A DNA stretch of 64,000 nt from Brevibacterium pigmentatum (GTDB lineage Bacteria; Actinomycetota; Actinomycetes; Actinomycetales; Brevibacteriaceae): assembly GCF_011617465.1 (NCBI RefSeq), contig NZ_CP050153.1:3100001-3164000 (forward strand), read 5' to 3'. Shown piece after piece: positions 25,515-33,849 of the stretch. A program made the position numbers and the translations under genes. Under the pieces are notes generated by a model, which was given only the letters and a program-made list of their open reading frames with translations, searched no databases and was not told where the DNA came from. Each line of letters opens with the position of its first letter. Within the stretch, counting starts at the first letter, position 1.

Positions 25515-26300
25515 CTATTGTCTCTCTGCTTTCGCGGCGAACGTGAGTGCGAATTCTTTCTTGCTGTCGGCAATCGCCTCGGCCTCGAAGGTGTTCTTCC
25601 ACGTTCTCAGCAGTCGTTTCTGCTGGGCGATGACTGCACGGTCGGCCCGCGCGGTGTCGTGGAGGAGGGCGAGCGCGCGCTCTTCGGCCGAGGTTCTCCC
25701 ACCTTTCGGCACCGCCCCTTCCCCTGACGGCACAGCTCCTTCCTCAACCGGGGAGGCCACCTCGGCGACGATGTCGTTGAGGAACCCGCAGGCCAGCATG
25801 TCCTCCGCGCTGAACCGGTTGCCGGTGAGGACGAATTCGGTCGCTTTCGTCCAGCCCATGAGGCGGTGGAGGTTGACCGATTCGAGTACCGAAGGGATGC
25901 CGATGCGCACTTCGGGCATCGAGTACCAGGAGTCGCTGCTGCCGATGCGGAAGTCCGCGGCCGCTGCGATCTCGGCCGCTCCGCCGATGCAGAAGCCGTC
26001 GATCGCGACGGCGACCGGAAGGTCGCAGCTCTTGATCGCTTCGCACACCTCGCCGAGGCGGCTGATCGTCTCGTAAGCCTGCGACGCACTCGTATGTGCG
26101 AACTGCGCGGTGTCCATTCCCGCCGAGAATCCGCGCCCACCGGCAGAGGTGAGGAGAACTGCGCGCAGATCTTCGTTCGCGCTCGCCTCGGTGAAGGCGT
26201 CGGTGAGTTGGCCCAGCATCTCCTCGGTCAGCGCGTTCGCCTGCTCCCGGTTGTCCATGGTGATGGTGAGGACGTCGTCGGTGCGGTCTTGCCTGATCAT
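25515..26300 (-). CDS. enoyl-CoA hydratase/isomerase family protein
   Basis: A 261-residue crotonase. The oxyanion-hole segments GGRGFSAGMD and AIDGFCIGGAAEIAAA are present, and SSDSWYSMPEVRIGIP follows as usual. The start at 26300 has an AGGAG site; the longer frame to 26375 lacks conservation. The usual second catalytic glutamate position should be checked before assigning hydratase rather than isomerase activity. It is the first gene of a three-gene operon. Confidence 0.9.
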   Translation of the reverse strand: MIRQDRTDDVLTITMDNREQANALTEEMLGQLTDAFTEASANEDLRAVLLTSAGGRGFSAGMDTAQFAHTSASQAYETISRLGEVCEAIKSCDLPVAVAIDGFCIGGAAEIAAAADFRIGSSDSWYSMPEVRIGIPSVLESVNLHRLMGWTKATEFVLTGNRFSAEDMLACGFLNDIVAEVASPVEEGAVPSGEGAVPKGGRTSAEERALALLHDTARADRAVIAQQKRLLRTWKNTFEAEAIADSKKEFALTFAAKAERQ

Positions 26301-26436
26301 GCGGGACTCCTGTCGTTGAGCGGTTCCCGGCAGTTCTGGATCACCGAGGCGACGCCGGGCACTGAGTTGGCTCATTCCCAGAACCTACTCGACTCGCTCC
26401 CGCCCCTGTCCAGGCATCCCGCCCTGCGACCATCTG

Positions 26437-26457
26437 TTGTATCCAAGATGGATGCAA
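26437..26457. promoter_or_regulatory. GntR-type operator upstream of MFS-GntR operon
   Basis: TTGTATCCA (26437-26445), a 3-nt spacer and TGGATGCAA (26449-26457) form a near-perfect dyad (one mismatch pair). The GntR gene is the second gene of the operon that begins at 26503, so autoregulation is likely. Confidence 0.7.
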
Positions 26458-26502
26458 GTTAATGTGAGTGAGTCTTGACCACCACGACGACGTGAGACCA
26501 CC

Positions 26503-27945
26503 ATGACGAGCCACATCCGCGAACAGGCCAAACTCATCACCGCCCAGCTCCTCTCGGGAGCCGGCATCGCCTCCGGGTATGCCGTCGGCGGACTGCTCGC
26601 CGAAGAGATCACCGGCCAGACCTCGATGGCCGGATTCGCGCAGATGAGCGTCATCCTCGGCGCCGGGCTCATCGCCTACCCTCTCGCCGTGCTCGCCGGA
26701 CGCTCCGGCCGCCGCAAGGCGCTGACCTCGGGCTTCGGCATCGGCACGCTCGGCGCCGTGGTCGTCCTCATCGGCGTCGCCCTGCAGTTCCTTCCCCTGT
26801 TCATGCTCGGGATGATGATGTGCGGGTCCTCGACCGCCTCCGGCCTGCAGGCCCGCTACGCCGCTGTCGACCTCGCCGACCCGGCCGCCGCCGGTCGCGC
26901 GATGTCACTGGTGGTGTGGGCGACGACCGTCGGCTCCGTCCTCGGCCCCAGCTTCACCGCCCCCGGCGCCCACCTCGGAGAGACACTGGGCATGAACGGC
27001 CTTGCCGGGCCCTACCTCATCTCGATGGTCGCGTTCGCGTTGGCCACGCTGTCGGCCTCGACGCTGACGAAGACGGTGGCAGCCGGCACCGACCACCCCG
27101 GCGAACCCGACTTCGATGATCCCAGCCACGGCGGAGAGGCCACGACCGAGGTCAACGCCAGCGCCGCCTCGGCGAGGGAACCCGCCGCGCCCAACGGATC
27201 TGCCACCGAGGCGACCGCCGCTGCCCCGATGAAACTCGGCGAAGCGCTGCGCTTCGCTCTGGCCCGCCCGGTGCCGCTGTTCGCGATGATCACGGTCATC
27301 GCGGGGCAGATGATGATGACCAACGTCATGGTCATGACCCCGGTGCACATGGATCATCAGGAGTTCAGCCTCGGCGCGATCGGCATCGTCGTGAGCATCC
27401 ACATCGCCGGGATGTACGCCCTGTCCCCCGTGTTCGGCTGGATGGCCGACCGGTGGGGCTCGGGCGTCGTCATCGCAGGTGGGGCCGGTATCTTCGTCCT
27501 CACGATCGTCCTCGGCGTCATCGACGCTGTGGCCCCGGAGTCGTCGATGGCGCTGCTGTCGATCGCGCTGGTCCTGCTCGGAATCGGATGGTCGATGTTC
27601 CTCATCGGCGGATCGTCCCTGCTGACCGCCTCGGTGCCGGCACATGCGAAGGTGCCCCTGCAGGGCGCATCGGATTCGGCCATGAACCTCGGCGGGGCCC
27701 TCATGGCAGCGATGGCCGGGTCCGTGCTCGGCGCCGGCGGGTTCCTCTGGATCAATCTCATGGCCACGTTCGTCCTGCTCATCGCCGTCGGATTCTCGAT
27801 TCGGGCGATCCCGCTCATGAGCTGGCCGGGACACCACACACCGGCCCTCGCCGAGGCAACCGACGAGTCACCGGAAGCACCGCCCCAGCCCGGCGGGGTC
27901 ACCGCCGCAGAGGGCACGGACAGTCGGAACAAAGGCCGGGGATGA
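26503..27945 (+). CDS. MFS transporter
   Basis: A 480-residue major facilitator with about 12 transmembrane helices, a central hydrophilic loop of roughly 60 residues (Ala/Glu-rich) and the loop motif GRSGRRKA after helix 2. A second GWMADRWG motif occurs after helix 8. It overlaps the GntR gene by ATGA, so the pair is co-transcribed. The substrate is unknown; adjacency to a GntR suggests an organic acid or drug exporter controlled by that regulator. Confidence 0.88.
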   Translation: MTSHIREQAKLITAQLLSGAGIASGYAVGGLLAEEITGQTSMAGFAQMSVILGAGLIAYPLAVLAGRSGRRKALTSGFGIGTLGAVVVLIGVALQFLPLFMLGMMMCGSSTASGLQARYAAVDLADPAAAGRAMSLVVWATTVGSVLGPSFTAPGAHLGETLGMNGLAGPYLISMVAFALATLSASTLTKTVAAGTDHPGEPDFDDPSHGGEATTEVNASAASAREPAAPNGSATEATAAAPMKLGEALRFALARPVPLFAMITVIAGQMMMTNVMVMTPVHMDHQEFSLGAIGIVVSIHIAGMYALSPVFGWMADRWGSGVVIAGGAGIFVLTIVLGVIDAVAPESSMALLSIALVLLGIGWSMFLIGGSSLLTASVPAHAKVPLQGASDSAMNLGGALMAAMAGSVLGAGGFLWINLMATFVLLIAVGFSIRAIPLMSWPGHHTPALAEATDESPEAPPQPGGVTAAEGTDSRNKGRG

Positions 27946-28583
27946 GCAGAGGATCCGAATCGCAGAGCGCGGCCGAACGCGCGTATTCCGACATCCGCGG
28001 CCAGATCCTCGACGGCGAACACCTGCCCGGGACGATGCTCGGCGAGGCCGCGCTGGCCACCGAGATCGGGGTCAGCCGCACCCCGGTGCGTGTGGCCCTG
28101 GCCCGTCTGCAGGACGAGGGGTGGATCCACATCTACCCCAAGCGCGGGGCGATCGTCCAAGGCATCGACGAACGCACCGTCGCCGAGCTCGCCGATGCCC
28201 GCTTCGTACTTGAGACGACCGCGGTCGAACGCGCCTCCGAACCCATGCGGCAGCGCTTAGCGGAGAAACTCGACGGTCTCATCACACAGCATCGCGCCGC
28301 CTTCGCCAAGGGGGATGTCGCCCGGTTCATCGAACTCACCCTGGAGTTCCACCGCGGCTTCGTCGAGGCAGGGGACAACCGGGTGATGCTCGAGATGTAT
28401 TCGATGCTGTCAGACCGTCACCGGTTCACCTTGTTCATGAACAGCCGTCGCCTGCTCGAACGCTGTGATGAGATCATCGCCGAGCACGAAGACCTCGTCG
28501 CGCATCTGCGGGCCGGGGACTCCGCGGCCTTCGCCGAGACCTTGCAGGGGCATATCGCGGAGAACGCAGGCCCGGCGCACTGA
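27942..28583 (+). CDS. GntR family transcriptional regulator
   Basis: A 213-residue regulator of the FCD (FadR) subfamily. The N-terminal winged helix includes LGEAALATEIGVSRTPVRVAL, and the C-terminal all-helical ligand domain has LTLEFHRGFVEAGDN, which contributes a metal-binding His. It starts within the MFS stop. The dyad at 26437-26457 has the form expected of its operator. Confidence 0.9.
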   Translation: MSRGSESQSAAERAYSDIRGQILDGEHLPGTMLGEAALATEIGVSRTPVRVALARLQDEGWIHIYPKRGAIVQGIDERTVAELADARFVLETTAVERASEPMRQRLAEKLDGLITQHRAAFAKGDVARFIELTLEFHRGFVEAGDNRVMLEMYSMLSDRHRFTLFMNSRRLLERCDEIIAEHEDLVAHLRAGDSAAFAETLQGHIAENAGPAH

Positions 28584-28669
28584 GGCACCGACTACCCCTC
28601 TTGGCGGCCCACTCCAGGGCGAGCAGAGCCTTCCGAGCGACGTATTCTTCACGGCACGCTTTAAGTCGA

Positions 28670-28695
28670 GAAGCACTGATTTGAAACAGTGCTTC
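28670..28695 (+). terminator. terminator after GntR gene
   Basis: GAAGCACTG (28670-28678) pairs perfectly with CAGTGCTTC (28687-28695) around an 8-nt loop, about 90 nt after the GntR stop. Confidence 0.6.
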
Positions 28696-28740
28696 CTGAC
28701 TCAAACCGTGCCGGGGCCGCTCCGTGGCCGCACGCGCCAG

Positions 28741-28826
28741 CCGCGCACTCACCACCTGCGTCGCGTACTCACCACGATCACCCGCCGCGCACTCGCCACG
28801 AACACCCGCCGCGCGCTCACCGCTTC
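28741..28826. repeat. 24-bp tandem repeat array
   Basis: Units of 24 bp begin at 28759 and 28783, with diverged partial units before (28741) and after (28807). Each holds a CGCGnACTCnCCACGA core. The array fills part of the 302-nt gap between the GntR and aldo/keto reductase genes, which otherwise shows only the terminator at 28670. It can be read in frame as an 8-residue Arg-Arg-x-Leu repeat, but no start or ribosome site supports a gene. Confidence 0.7.
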
Positions 28827-28885
28827 CGCCACCGCCGCCTCGCCGAGGGGTTCCCCACTCTGCCACCCGGTCGTAGGCTGAGGTC

Positions 28886-29896
28886 ATGGAGCACAGATAT
28901 CTGGGAAACAGCGGACTCAAGATCTCCGAGATCACCTACGGCAACTGGCTCACGCACGGTTCGCAGGTGGAGAACGACACCGCCACGAAGTGCGTGCACG
29001 CCGCCCTCGATGCGGGCATCTCCACCTTCGACACCGCCGACGTCTACGCGAACACCGTCGCTGAACAGGTCCTCGGCGATGCGCTCAAGGGCCAACGACG
29101 CGAATCGCTCGAGATCTTCACGAAGGTCTACTTCCCCACCGGACCCAGGGGACACAATGACACCGGCCTGTCGCGCAAGCACATGATGGAGTCGATCAAC
29201 GGCTCGCTGCGCCGACTCGGCACCGACTACGTCGACCTCTACCAGGCACACCGCTACGACTACGAGACCCCGTTGGAAGAGACGATGCAGGCCTTCGCCG
29301 ACATCGTCCGCTCCGGCAAGGCCCTCTACATCGGCGTGAGCGAATGGAACGCCGACCAGCTGCGCGCCGCCCACCACCTGGCTAAGGACCTCGGCATCCA
29401 GCTGGTGTCGAACCAGCCGCAGTACAACATGCTCTGGCGCGTCATCGAAGAACGGGTCGTCCCGACGTCGAAGGAACTCGGCATCTCCCAGATCGTCTGG
29501 TCCCCGATCGCTCAGGGTGTCCTGACCGGCAAGTACAAACCCGGCCAACCGGTGCCCGAGGGATCGCGGGCGACCGATGAGGACGGCGGCGGCGCGGAGT
29601 CGATCAGGAGTCGCTATCTTCACGATGACAAACTGACAGCAGTGGCGAAGCTCGAACCGATCGCCGCCGAACTCGGGATCACGATGGCGCAGCTGGCGAT
29701 CGCCTGGGTGCTCGCCAACGACAACGTCGCCACCGCCCTCGTCGGCGCCTCCCGCCCCGAGCAGATCGCCTCGAACGCCGAGGCGGCCGGAGCCACCCTC
29801 GACACGGACGTGCTCACCCGCATCGACGACATCCTCGGCGACCTGCCGGAGACCGACCCGAACAAGACTCAGTCGCCGGCCCGCCGCCTGACCTGA
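28886..29896 (+). CDS. aldo/keto reductase
   Basis: A 336-residue TIM-barrel NADPH oxidoreductase. The catalytic Asp and Tyr are in FDTADVYA, the Lys in IFTKVYFP, and the His in LYQAHRYD. The cofactor loop includes SPIAQGVLTGKY and a C-terminal ASRPEQIASN. It resembles the voltage-gated potassium channel beta-subunit/YghZ-like group. It is monocistronic, closed by a strong stem-loop. Confidence 0.92.
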   Translation: MEHRYLGNSGLKISEITYGNWLTHGSQVENDTATKCVHAALDAGISTFDTADVYANTVAEQVLGDALKGQRRESLEIFTKVYFPTGPRGHNDTGLSRKHMMESINGSLRRLGTDYVDLYQAHRYDYETPLEETMQAFADIVRSGKALYIGVSEWNADQLRAAHHLAKDLGIQLVSNQPQYNMLWRVIEERVVPTSKELGISQIVWSPIAQGVLTGKYKPGQPVPEGSRATDEDGGGAESIRSRYLHDDKLTAVAKLEPIAAELGITMAQLAIAWVLANDNVATALVGASRPEQIASNAEAAGATLDTDVLTRIDDILGDLPETDPNKTQSPARRLT

Positions 29897-29923
29897 CCCC
29901 TCACCGAGGCGGCCGACCGTCGT

Positions 29924-29964
29924 GATTCCGACCGCGGTCCCCATGTGGGGCCGCGGTCGGAATC
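29924..29964 (+). terminator. strong stem-loop after aldo/keto reductase
   Basis: GATTCCGACCGCGG (29924-29937) is complementary to 29951-29964, and an inner CCC/GGG extends the stem to about 18 bp around a short loop. It ends in AATCTT on the plus strand. Confidence 0.75.
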
Positions 29965-30066
29965 TTCCACACCAGCGGTGGGTGGCCGGCACCCGGCCGG
30001 GAGATGAACTCGATGTATCTCACACCGACCCGGGACCACCTCGGCGGGGGCAGTGAGTTAAACTGC

Positions 30067-30084
30067 ATAAAGCGTTTATATAAC
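30067..30084 (+). promoter_or_regulatory. promoter/operator island before DHA2 transporter
   Basis: An AT-rich island holds the dyad ATAAA-GCG-TTTAT (30067-30079) overlapping a TATAAC -10-like box (30079-30084). It lies about 110 nt before the transporter start. The TetR gene at the other end of the transporter is a candidate regulator. Confidence 0.5.
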
Positions 30085-30190
30085 CAAGGAATTTACTTCC
30101 GGGCGCGAAGAGGGGCCGATTCAGCACACCGCGGCAAGCGGGCTGTCGCTGAAGGACGAGAAGAAACGCAGACGACGAACGGGTGAGGGG

Positions 30191-31642
30191 ATGCCATTGG
30201 CGAACGGAGACGACATTCAGAAGGACCCGGCGGAAGGCACCCCGGTCAACCGGAACCTCGTACTTGCGGTGCTCGTCTCCGGCGCGTTCGTCATCATCCT
30301 CAACCAGACGCTGCTCAACACCGCACTGCCGGCGTTCATGCACTACTTCGACATCACTTCCGGCGCTGCACAGTGGGTGACGACGAGCTTCATGCTCGTC
30401 AACGGCATCATGATCCCGGTGACCGCGTTCCTCATCGAGAAGTTCACGACGCGCGGCCTGTTCTTCACCGCCATGGGCCTGTTCATCGTCGGCACCCTCG
30501 TCTGCGCGATCGCCCCGGTCTATCCGGTGATGCTCATCGGCCGTGTCATCCAGGCCTCGGCCGGCGGCATCATCATGCCGCTCATGCAGACGATTCTCTT
30601 CGCAATCTTCCCCGTCGAGAAGCGCGGTTCGGCGATGGGCACCTTCGGGCTCGTCATCGCCTTCGCCCCGGCCATCGGGCCCAGCCTCTCCGGCTGGATC
30701 GTCGATCACCTGCCGTGGCAGACGCTGTTCTACATGATGCTGCCGATCGCGATCATCGACCTCATCATCGCCTACTTCCTGCTCAAGAACGTCACCGAGC
30801 GGACCTTCCCCCGACTCGACGTCCTCTCAATCATCCTCTCCACCCTCGGCTTCGGCGGACTGCTGTTCGGCTTCGGCACCGCCGGTGATGCCGGCTGGAT
30901 CAGCGCCGAGGTGCTCATTCCCCTGGTCATCGGCGCGATCACGCTGACGTTCTTCATCACTCGCCAGTTCAAGCTCGAGCAGCCGATCCTCGAGTTCCGC
31001 ATCCTCCGCTACCGCATGTTCACTCTCAACACCCTGCTGGGCATGTGCGTGTTCATCGTCATGGTCGGCGGCATGATGGTCCTGCCGCTGTACATGCAGA
31101 ACATGAATGACTTCTCCGCCATGGAGTCGGGCCTGGTCCTGCTTCCCGGCGCCGCGGTGATGGGGCTCATGTCGCCGGTGACCGGTCGCGTGTTCGACGC
31201 CATCGGCGCGAAATGGCTCGCCATCGCCGGCTTCGTCCTGCTCACCGGAACCACATTCCTCTTCGCGCGGCTCGAACCGGACACCTCGTTCGTCTACCTC
31301 GCTGTGGTCAACACGATCCGCATGTTCGGTGTCGCCATGGTGATGATGCCGGTGACCACAGCCGCGCTCAACCAGCTGCCCTCGCACCTCATCCCGCACG
31401 GCACGGCCCTGAACAACACGCTGCGGCAGATCGCCGCGTCGGTCGGCACCGCAGCGCTTGTGACGATCATGGTCTCGGCCGCGCGGAACCCGGAGACCTA
31501 CGGCATGGCAGGCCTCGTCCACGGCGCGAACGTCGCCTTCTTCGTCGCCGCCTGCGTCGGCACCCTCGGCGTCATCGGCGCGTTCTTCATCAAGAACTCC
31601 CACGGACTCGAACCGGGACAGAAGAAGACCACCGGAAAGTGA
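30191..31642 (+). CDS. DHA2-type multidrug MFS transporter
   Basis: A 483-residue major facilitator of the 14-helix drug:proton antiporter (EmrB/QacA) class. It has ILNQTLLNTALPAF in helix 1, WVTTSFMLVNGIMIP, and GRVIQASAGGIIMPLMQT in helix 4, with motif C-like GPSLSGWIVD in helix 5. The GAGGGG next to the ATG at 30191 is too close for a good ribosome site, so a TTG at 30197 could be the true start. It probably exports a toxic compound. Confidence 0.88.
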   Translation: MPLANGDDIQKDPAEGTPVNRNLVLAVLVSGAFVIILNQTLLNTALPAFMHYFDITSGAAQWVTTSFMLVNGIMIPVTAFLIEKFTTRGLFFTAMGLFIVGTLVCAIAPVYPVMLIGRVIQASAGGIIMPLMQTILFAIFPVEKRGSAMGTFGLVIAFAPAIGPSLSGWIVDHLPWQTLFYMMLPIAIIDLIIAYFLLKNVTERTFPRLDVLSIILSTLGFGGLLFGFGTAGDAGWISAEVLIPLVIGAITLTFFITRQFKLEQPILEFRILRYRMFTLNTLLGMCVFIVMVGGMMVLPLYMQNMNDFSAMESGLVLLPGAAVMGLMSPVTGRVFDAIGAKWLAIAGFVLLTGTTFLFARLEPDTSFVYLAVVNTIRMFGVAMVMMPVTTAALNQLPSHLIPHGTALNNTLRQIAASVGTAALVTIMVSAARNPETYGMAGLVHGANVAFFVAACVGTLGVIGAFFIKNSHGLEPGQKKTTGK

Positions 31643-31684
31643 CCCCGGGGTCACCGCGCCTGCCGGACTGACCCGCCACCGACT

Positions 31685-31710
31685 CCGGACTGACCCGTCG
31701 GTGAGTCCGG
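31685..31710. terminator. bidirectional stem-loop
   Basis: CCGGACT (31685-31691) pairs with AGTCCGG (31704-31710) between the convergent transporter and TetR genes. CCGGACTGACCCG occurs twice (31663 and 31685). Confidence 0.5.
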
Positions 31711-31719
31711 GCCGACTCG

Positions 31720-32280
31720 TCAGTCGCTCTTGCCAGGACCCTTGCCCGCACCCTCGCCGAGGTGGCCCGCCACGATGCGCGCCTGCTTGAGTGCATCTTC
31801 GGGCTCCACTGCACCGCTGAGCACCAGAGTGGCGTACCCGTGGACGAGCGACCACGCAGCCACCCCGAAATCGGAGTCCGGCCCCGATCGGGTCTGCGCA
31901 ACTCCGACCGAGAGCGCGGCCCACGCTCGCTGTCGGGCCGCGGCCAGTTCGGCATCGTCATCGTGGAGCAGCCTGGGCTGAAACATCACCGTGAAGTGAG
32001 ACGGGCACGCGAGCGCGAATTCGACATACGCGACCCCGCGGGAAATGAGCCCGCCGTCGCCGACTGAGGCCATCGCTTCTGCCAGACGGTCGAATCCTTC
32101 AGCCGCGAGGGCCGTGAGCAGACCGGATTTGTCGCCGAAATGATAAGCCGGGGCAGCATTGGAGACTCCGGCCCGCTTCGCCAGAGCGCGCATGCTCAGC
32201 TTCGCCACTCCGCCCTCGGCAATCGCCGAGGCGGTCTCCGCCAACAGGGTCCGACGCAGATCCCCATGATGATAAGTCAC
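31720..32280 (-). CDS. TetR/AcrR family transcriptional regulator
   Basis: A 186-residue regulator whose HTH includes KLSMRALAKRAGVSNAAPAYHFGDKSGLL and whose C-terminal part fits the WHG/TetR_C_13 domain. The GTG at 32280 (VTYHHGD) is preferred, because this class usually begins just before YHHGDL; an ATG at 32310 is possible and would overlap the operator. It is divergent from a DoxX-type gene and likely represses it. Confidence 0.88.
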   Translation of the reverse strand: MTYHHGDLRRTLLAETASAIAEGGVAKLSMRALAKRAGVSNAAPAYHFGDKSGLLTALAAEGFDRLAEAMASVGDGGLISRGVAYVEFALACPSHFTVMFQPRLLHDDDAELAAARQRAWAALSVGVAQTRSGPDSDFGVAAWSLVHGYATLVLSGAVEPEDALKQARIVAGHLGEGAGKGPGKSD

Positions 32281-32302
32281 AGTTCGATCGTACCGGAGCA
32301 AA

Positions 32303-32353
32303 CTTTTCATTGACAAGATATGCGTCGGCGGCTTATCTTTTCACTGTAAAGAT
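32303..32353 (+). promoter_or_regulatory. promoter with two TetR-like operator copies
   Basis: The plus promoter is textbook: TTGACA (32310-32315), 17-nt spacer, TTATCT (32333-32338). Two 17-bp direct repeats with 14 identities, beginning CTTTTCA, lie at 32303-32319 over the -35 and at 32337-32353 after the -10. The second contains the dyad ATCTTT-N7-AAAGAT (32335-32353). Confidence 0.75.
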
Positions 32354-32394
32354 TCGTTGTGGCCGCGAGGCTGCGCCCATCGAAGGAGCCGCTC

Positions 32395-32946
32395 ATGACA
32401 CCCTTGCTCTTCCTGATCATCACGACTCTCATCGCCTACAGCATCGGGCGCTTCACCTCCGCAGCCGCCAAGCACGGCCTCGGCCCCTGGCCCGCAGCGA
32501 TCCGATACGGGCTTGCCGTGATGTTCATCGTCACTGGCATCTCCCACTTCGTCGGCATGCGCGAGGCTCTCATCGATATGGTGCCGCCCTGGCTTCCCGG
32601 CGCTCCCGCCCTCGTCACGGTGACGGGAGTGCTCGAACTGCTCGGGGCCGTCGGCCTGCTGCTCGGACCGACTCGCCTGTGGGCAGCCAGCGGGCTGGGG
32701 CTGATGCTCATCCTCATGTTCCCGGCGAATGTGCATCTGGCGCTGACGGGCGAGAACCTCCCGTGGGACGACCATCTGCTGCCGCGCACGCTCATGCAGG
32801 TCCTTTTTCTGGCCGCGGTCCTCGCCGTGCTCATCCCGGAGATCCGGGCGCGGCGAGGCGCGCGAAGGCACCGCGAGTCGGATGCTGCGAAGAGGTCAGG
32901 CGCCGCGACGGATCCGGGCGTTCCGACGGATCCGTCCGCGCCCTGA
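32395..32946 (+). CDS. DoxX family membrane protein
   Basis: A 183-residue protein with four hydrophobic helices. The conserved FIVTGISHFVGM and GVLELLGAVGLLLG segments mark the DoxX family. AAGGAG precedes the ATG at 32395. It is unlike the DoxX protein at 4191 in length and tail, which here is Arg-rich and probably cytosolic. It is controlled from a strong promoter shared with the divergent TetR gene. Confidence 0.85.
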   Translation: MTPLLFLIITTLIAYSIGRFTSAAAKHGLGPWPAAIRYGLAVMFIVTGISHFVGMREALIDMVPPWLPGAPALVTVTGVLELLGAVGLLLGPTRLWAASGLGLMLILMFPANVHLALTGENLPWDDHLLPRTLMQVLFLAAVLAVLIPEIRARRGARRHRESDAAKRSGAATDPGVPTDPSAP

Positions 32947-32970
32947 CACTCCAGGTCTACTTGCAGGGGC

Positions 32971-33486
32971 CTACTTGTAGTAGCCCTCGCGGAGGTTGAT
33001 TCCGTGCTCGATCCAGACCTTCAGCGCCGAGAGCATTCCGGTCCAGCCCATGCAGTTGCCGAAGGCGCCCTGGGCTCCTCCCTCGGTGAGCTTCCAGGAC
33101 TTCTCCGTGATCGTCACGAGAGTCCGCGCCCCGTCATCGACGGGAGTGAACTCGAAGGTCGTCGTCGTGTCCGTATCCACAGAGTCGTCGGACCCCTCCC
33201 AGCGGATGACGATCTTCTCGTCCTGAATGTTCTCGACGACCTCGACGGGGAATCTGCCCGGGAAGTCGGCGAAATCCCACGTGACTTCGGCTCCGGCTTC
33301 CAGACGGCCGCGGGCGCCGCCGGTCGTGAAGTAGTGCGAGAGCTGTTCGGGATCGGCAACCGCCTCGTAGGTTTCGTGCGGAGTCTTCGAGATATACCCG
33401 GTGACGGTGAAGGACAGCTCCTCCAGCGGGCGGGACTGATCAGTCTGCTCGGCGGGTGTGTTCTGGGTGCTCTGCTCATCGGTCAT
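32971..33486 (-). CDS. SRPBCC/AHSA1 domain protein
   Basis: A 171-residue protein with a START-like AHSA1 fold. The HETYEAVADPEQLSHYF start and the WKLTEGGAQGAFGNCMGWTG end are typical. Such proteins bind hydrophobic ligands and are often paired with an ArsR-type repressor, as here: the two start codons are divergent with only 16 nt between them. The ligand is unknown. Confidence 0.85.
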   Translation of the reverse strand: MTDEQSTQNTPAEQTDQSRPLEELSFTVTGYISKTPHETYEAVADPEQLSHYFTTGGARGRLEAGAEVTWDFADFPGRFPVEVVENIQDEKIVIRWEGSDDSVDTDTTTTFEFTPVDDGARTLVTITEKSWKLTEGGAQGAFGNCMGWTGMLSALKVWIEHGINLREGYYK

Positions 33487-33505
33487 GTGATATTTTTACC
33501 ACATG
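33484..33505. promoter_or_regulatory. palindrome spanning both divergent start codons
   Basis: CATGTG (33484-33489) and CACATG (33500-33505) flank a 10-nt AT-rich core. Each arm includes the start codon of one gene. The core can serve as -10 for both directions, which implies leaderless transcripts under control of the ArsR-type protein. Confidence 0.65.
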
Positions 33506-33844
33506 TCGCAGTTGGAGGGAACAGGTTCGGACGAATCCGATGACGCAGTGTTCAAAGCACTGGCCAACTCCACCCGCCGACGTGTCCTCGATCTGCTGAA
33601 GGCTCGTCCGCACACGACGGGCGAGGTCTGCGAAGCGTTTCCCGATCTCGATCGCACGACGGTGCTGCAGCATATTCGGGTGCTCGAAGGCGCCGATCTG
33701 GTCACGGGGCGCAAGGACGGACGCACACGCCTGCTGGCTCTGGCACCGCTGCCGATCAAACGAATCCATGACCGTTGGATCGGCGAGTACACACGCGCGG
33801 CCGTCGGACTGCTGGCGCAGCTCGATGACGATTCGCCGCGATGA
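33503..33844 (+). CDS. ArsR-type winged-helix regulator
   Basis: A 113-residue HTH protein. FKALANSTRRRVLDLLKARPHTTGEVCEAF and LDRTTVLQHIRVLEGADLV are the ArsR-fold helices; no metal-binding Cys motif is present, so it is of the SRPBCC-partner type. It is divergent from the SRPBCC gene and probably controls it by binding the palindrome at 33484-33505. It ends 5 nt before the convergent MFS gene stop. Confidence 0.9.
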   Translation: MSQLEGTGSDESDDAVFKALANSTRRRVLDLLKARPHTTGEVCEAFPDLDRTTVLQHIRVLEGADLVTGRKDGRTRLLALAPLPIKRIHDRWIGEYTRAAVGLLAQLDDDSPR

Positions 33845-33849
33845 CCGGC

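Noticed and set aside
28741..28826. CRISPR array
   Set aside because: Repeats are directly adjacent with no unique spacers and no cas genes are present.
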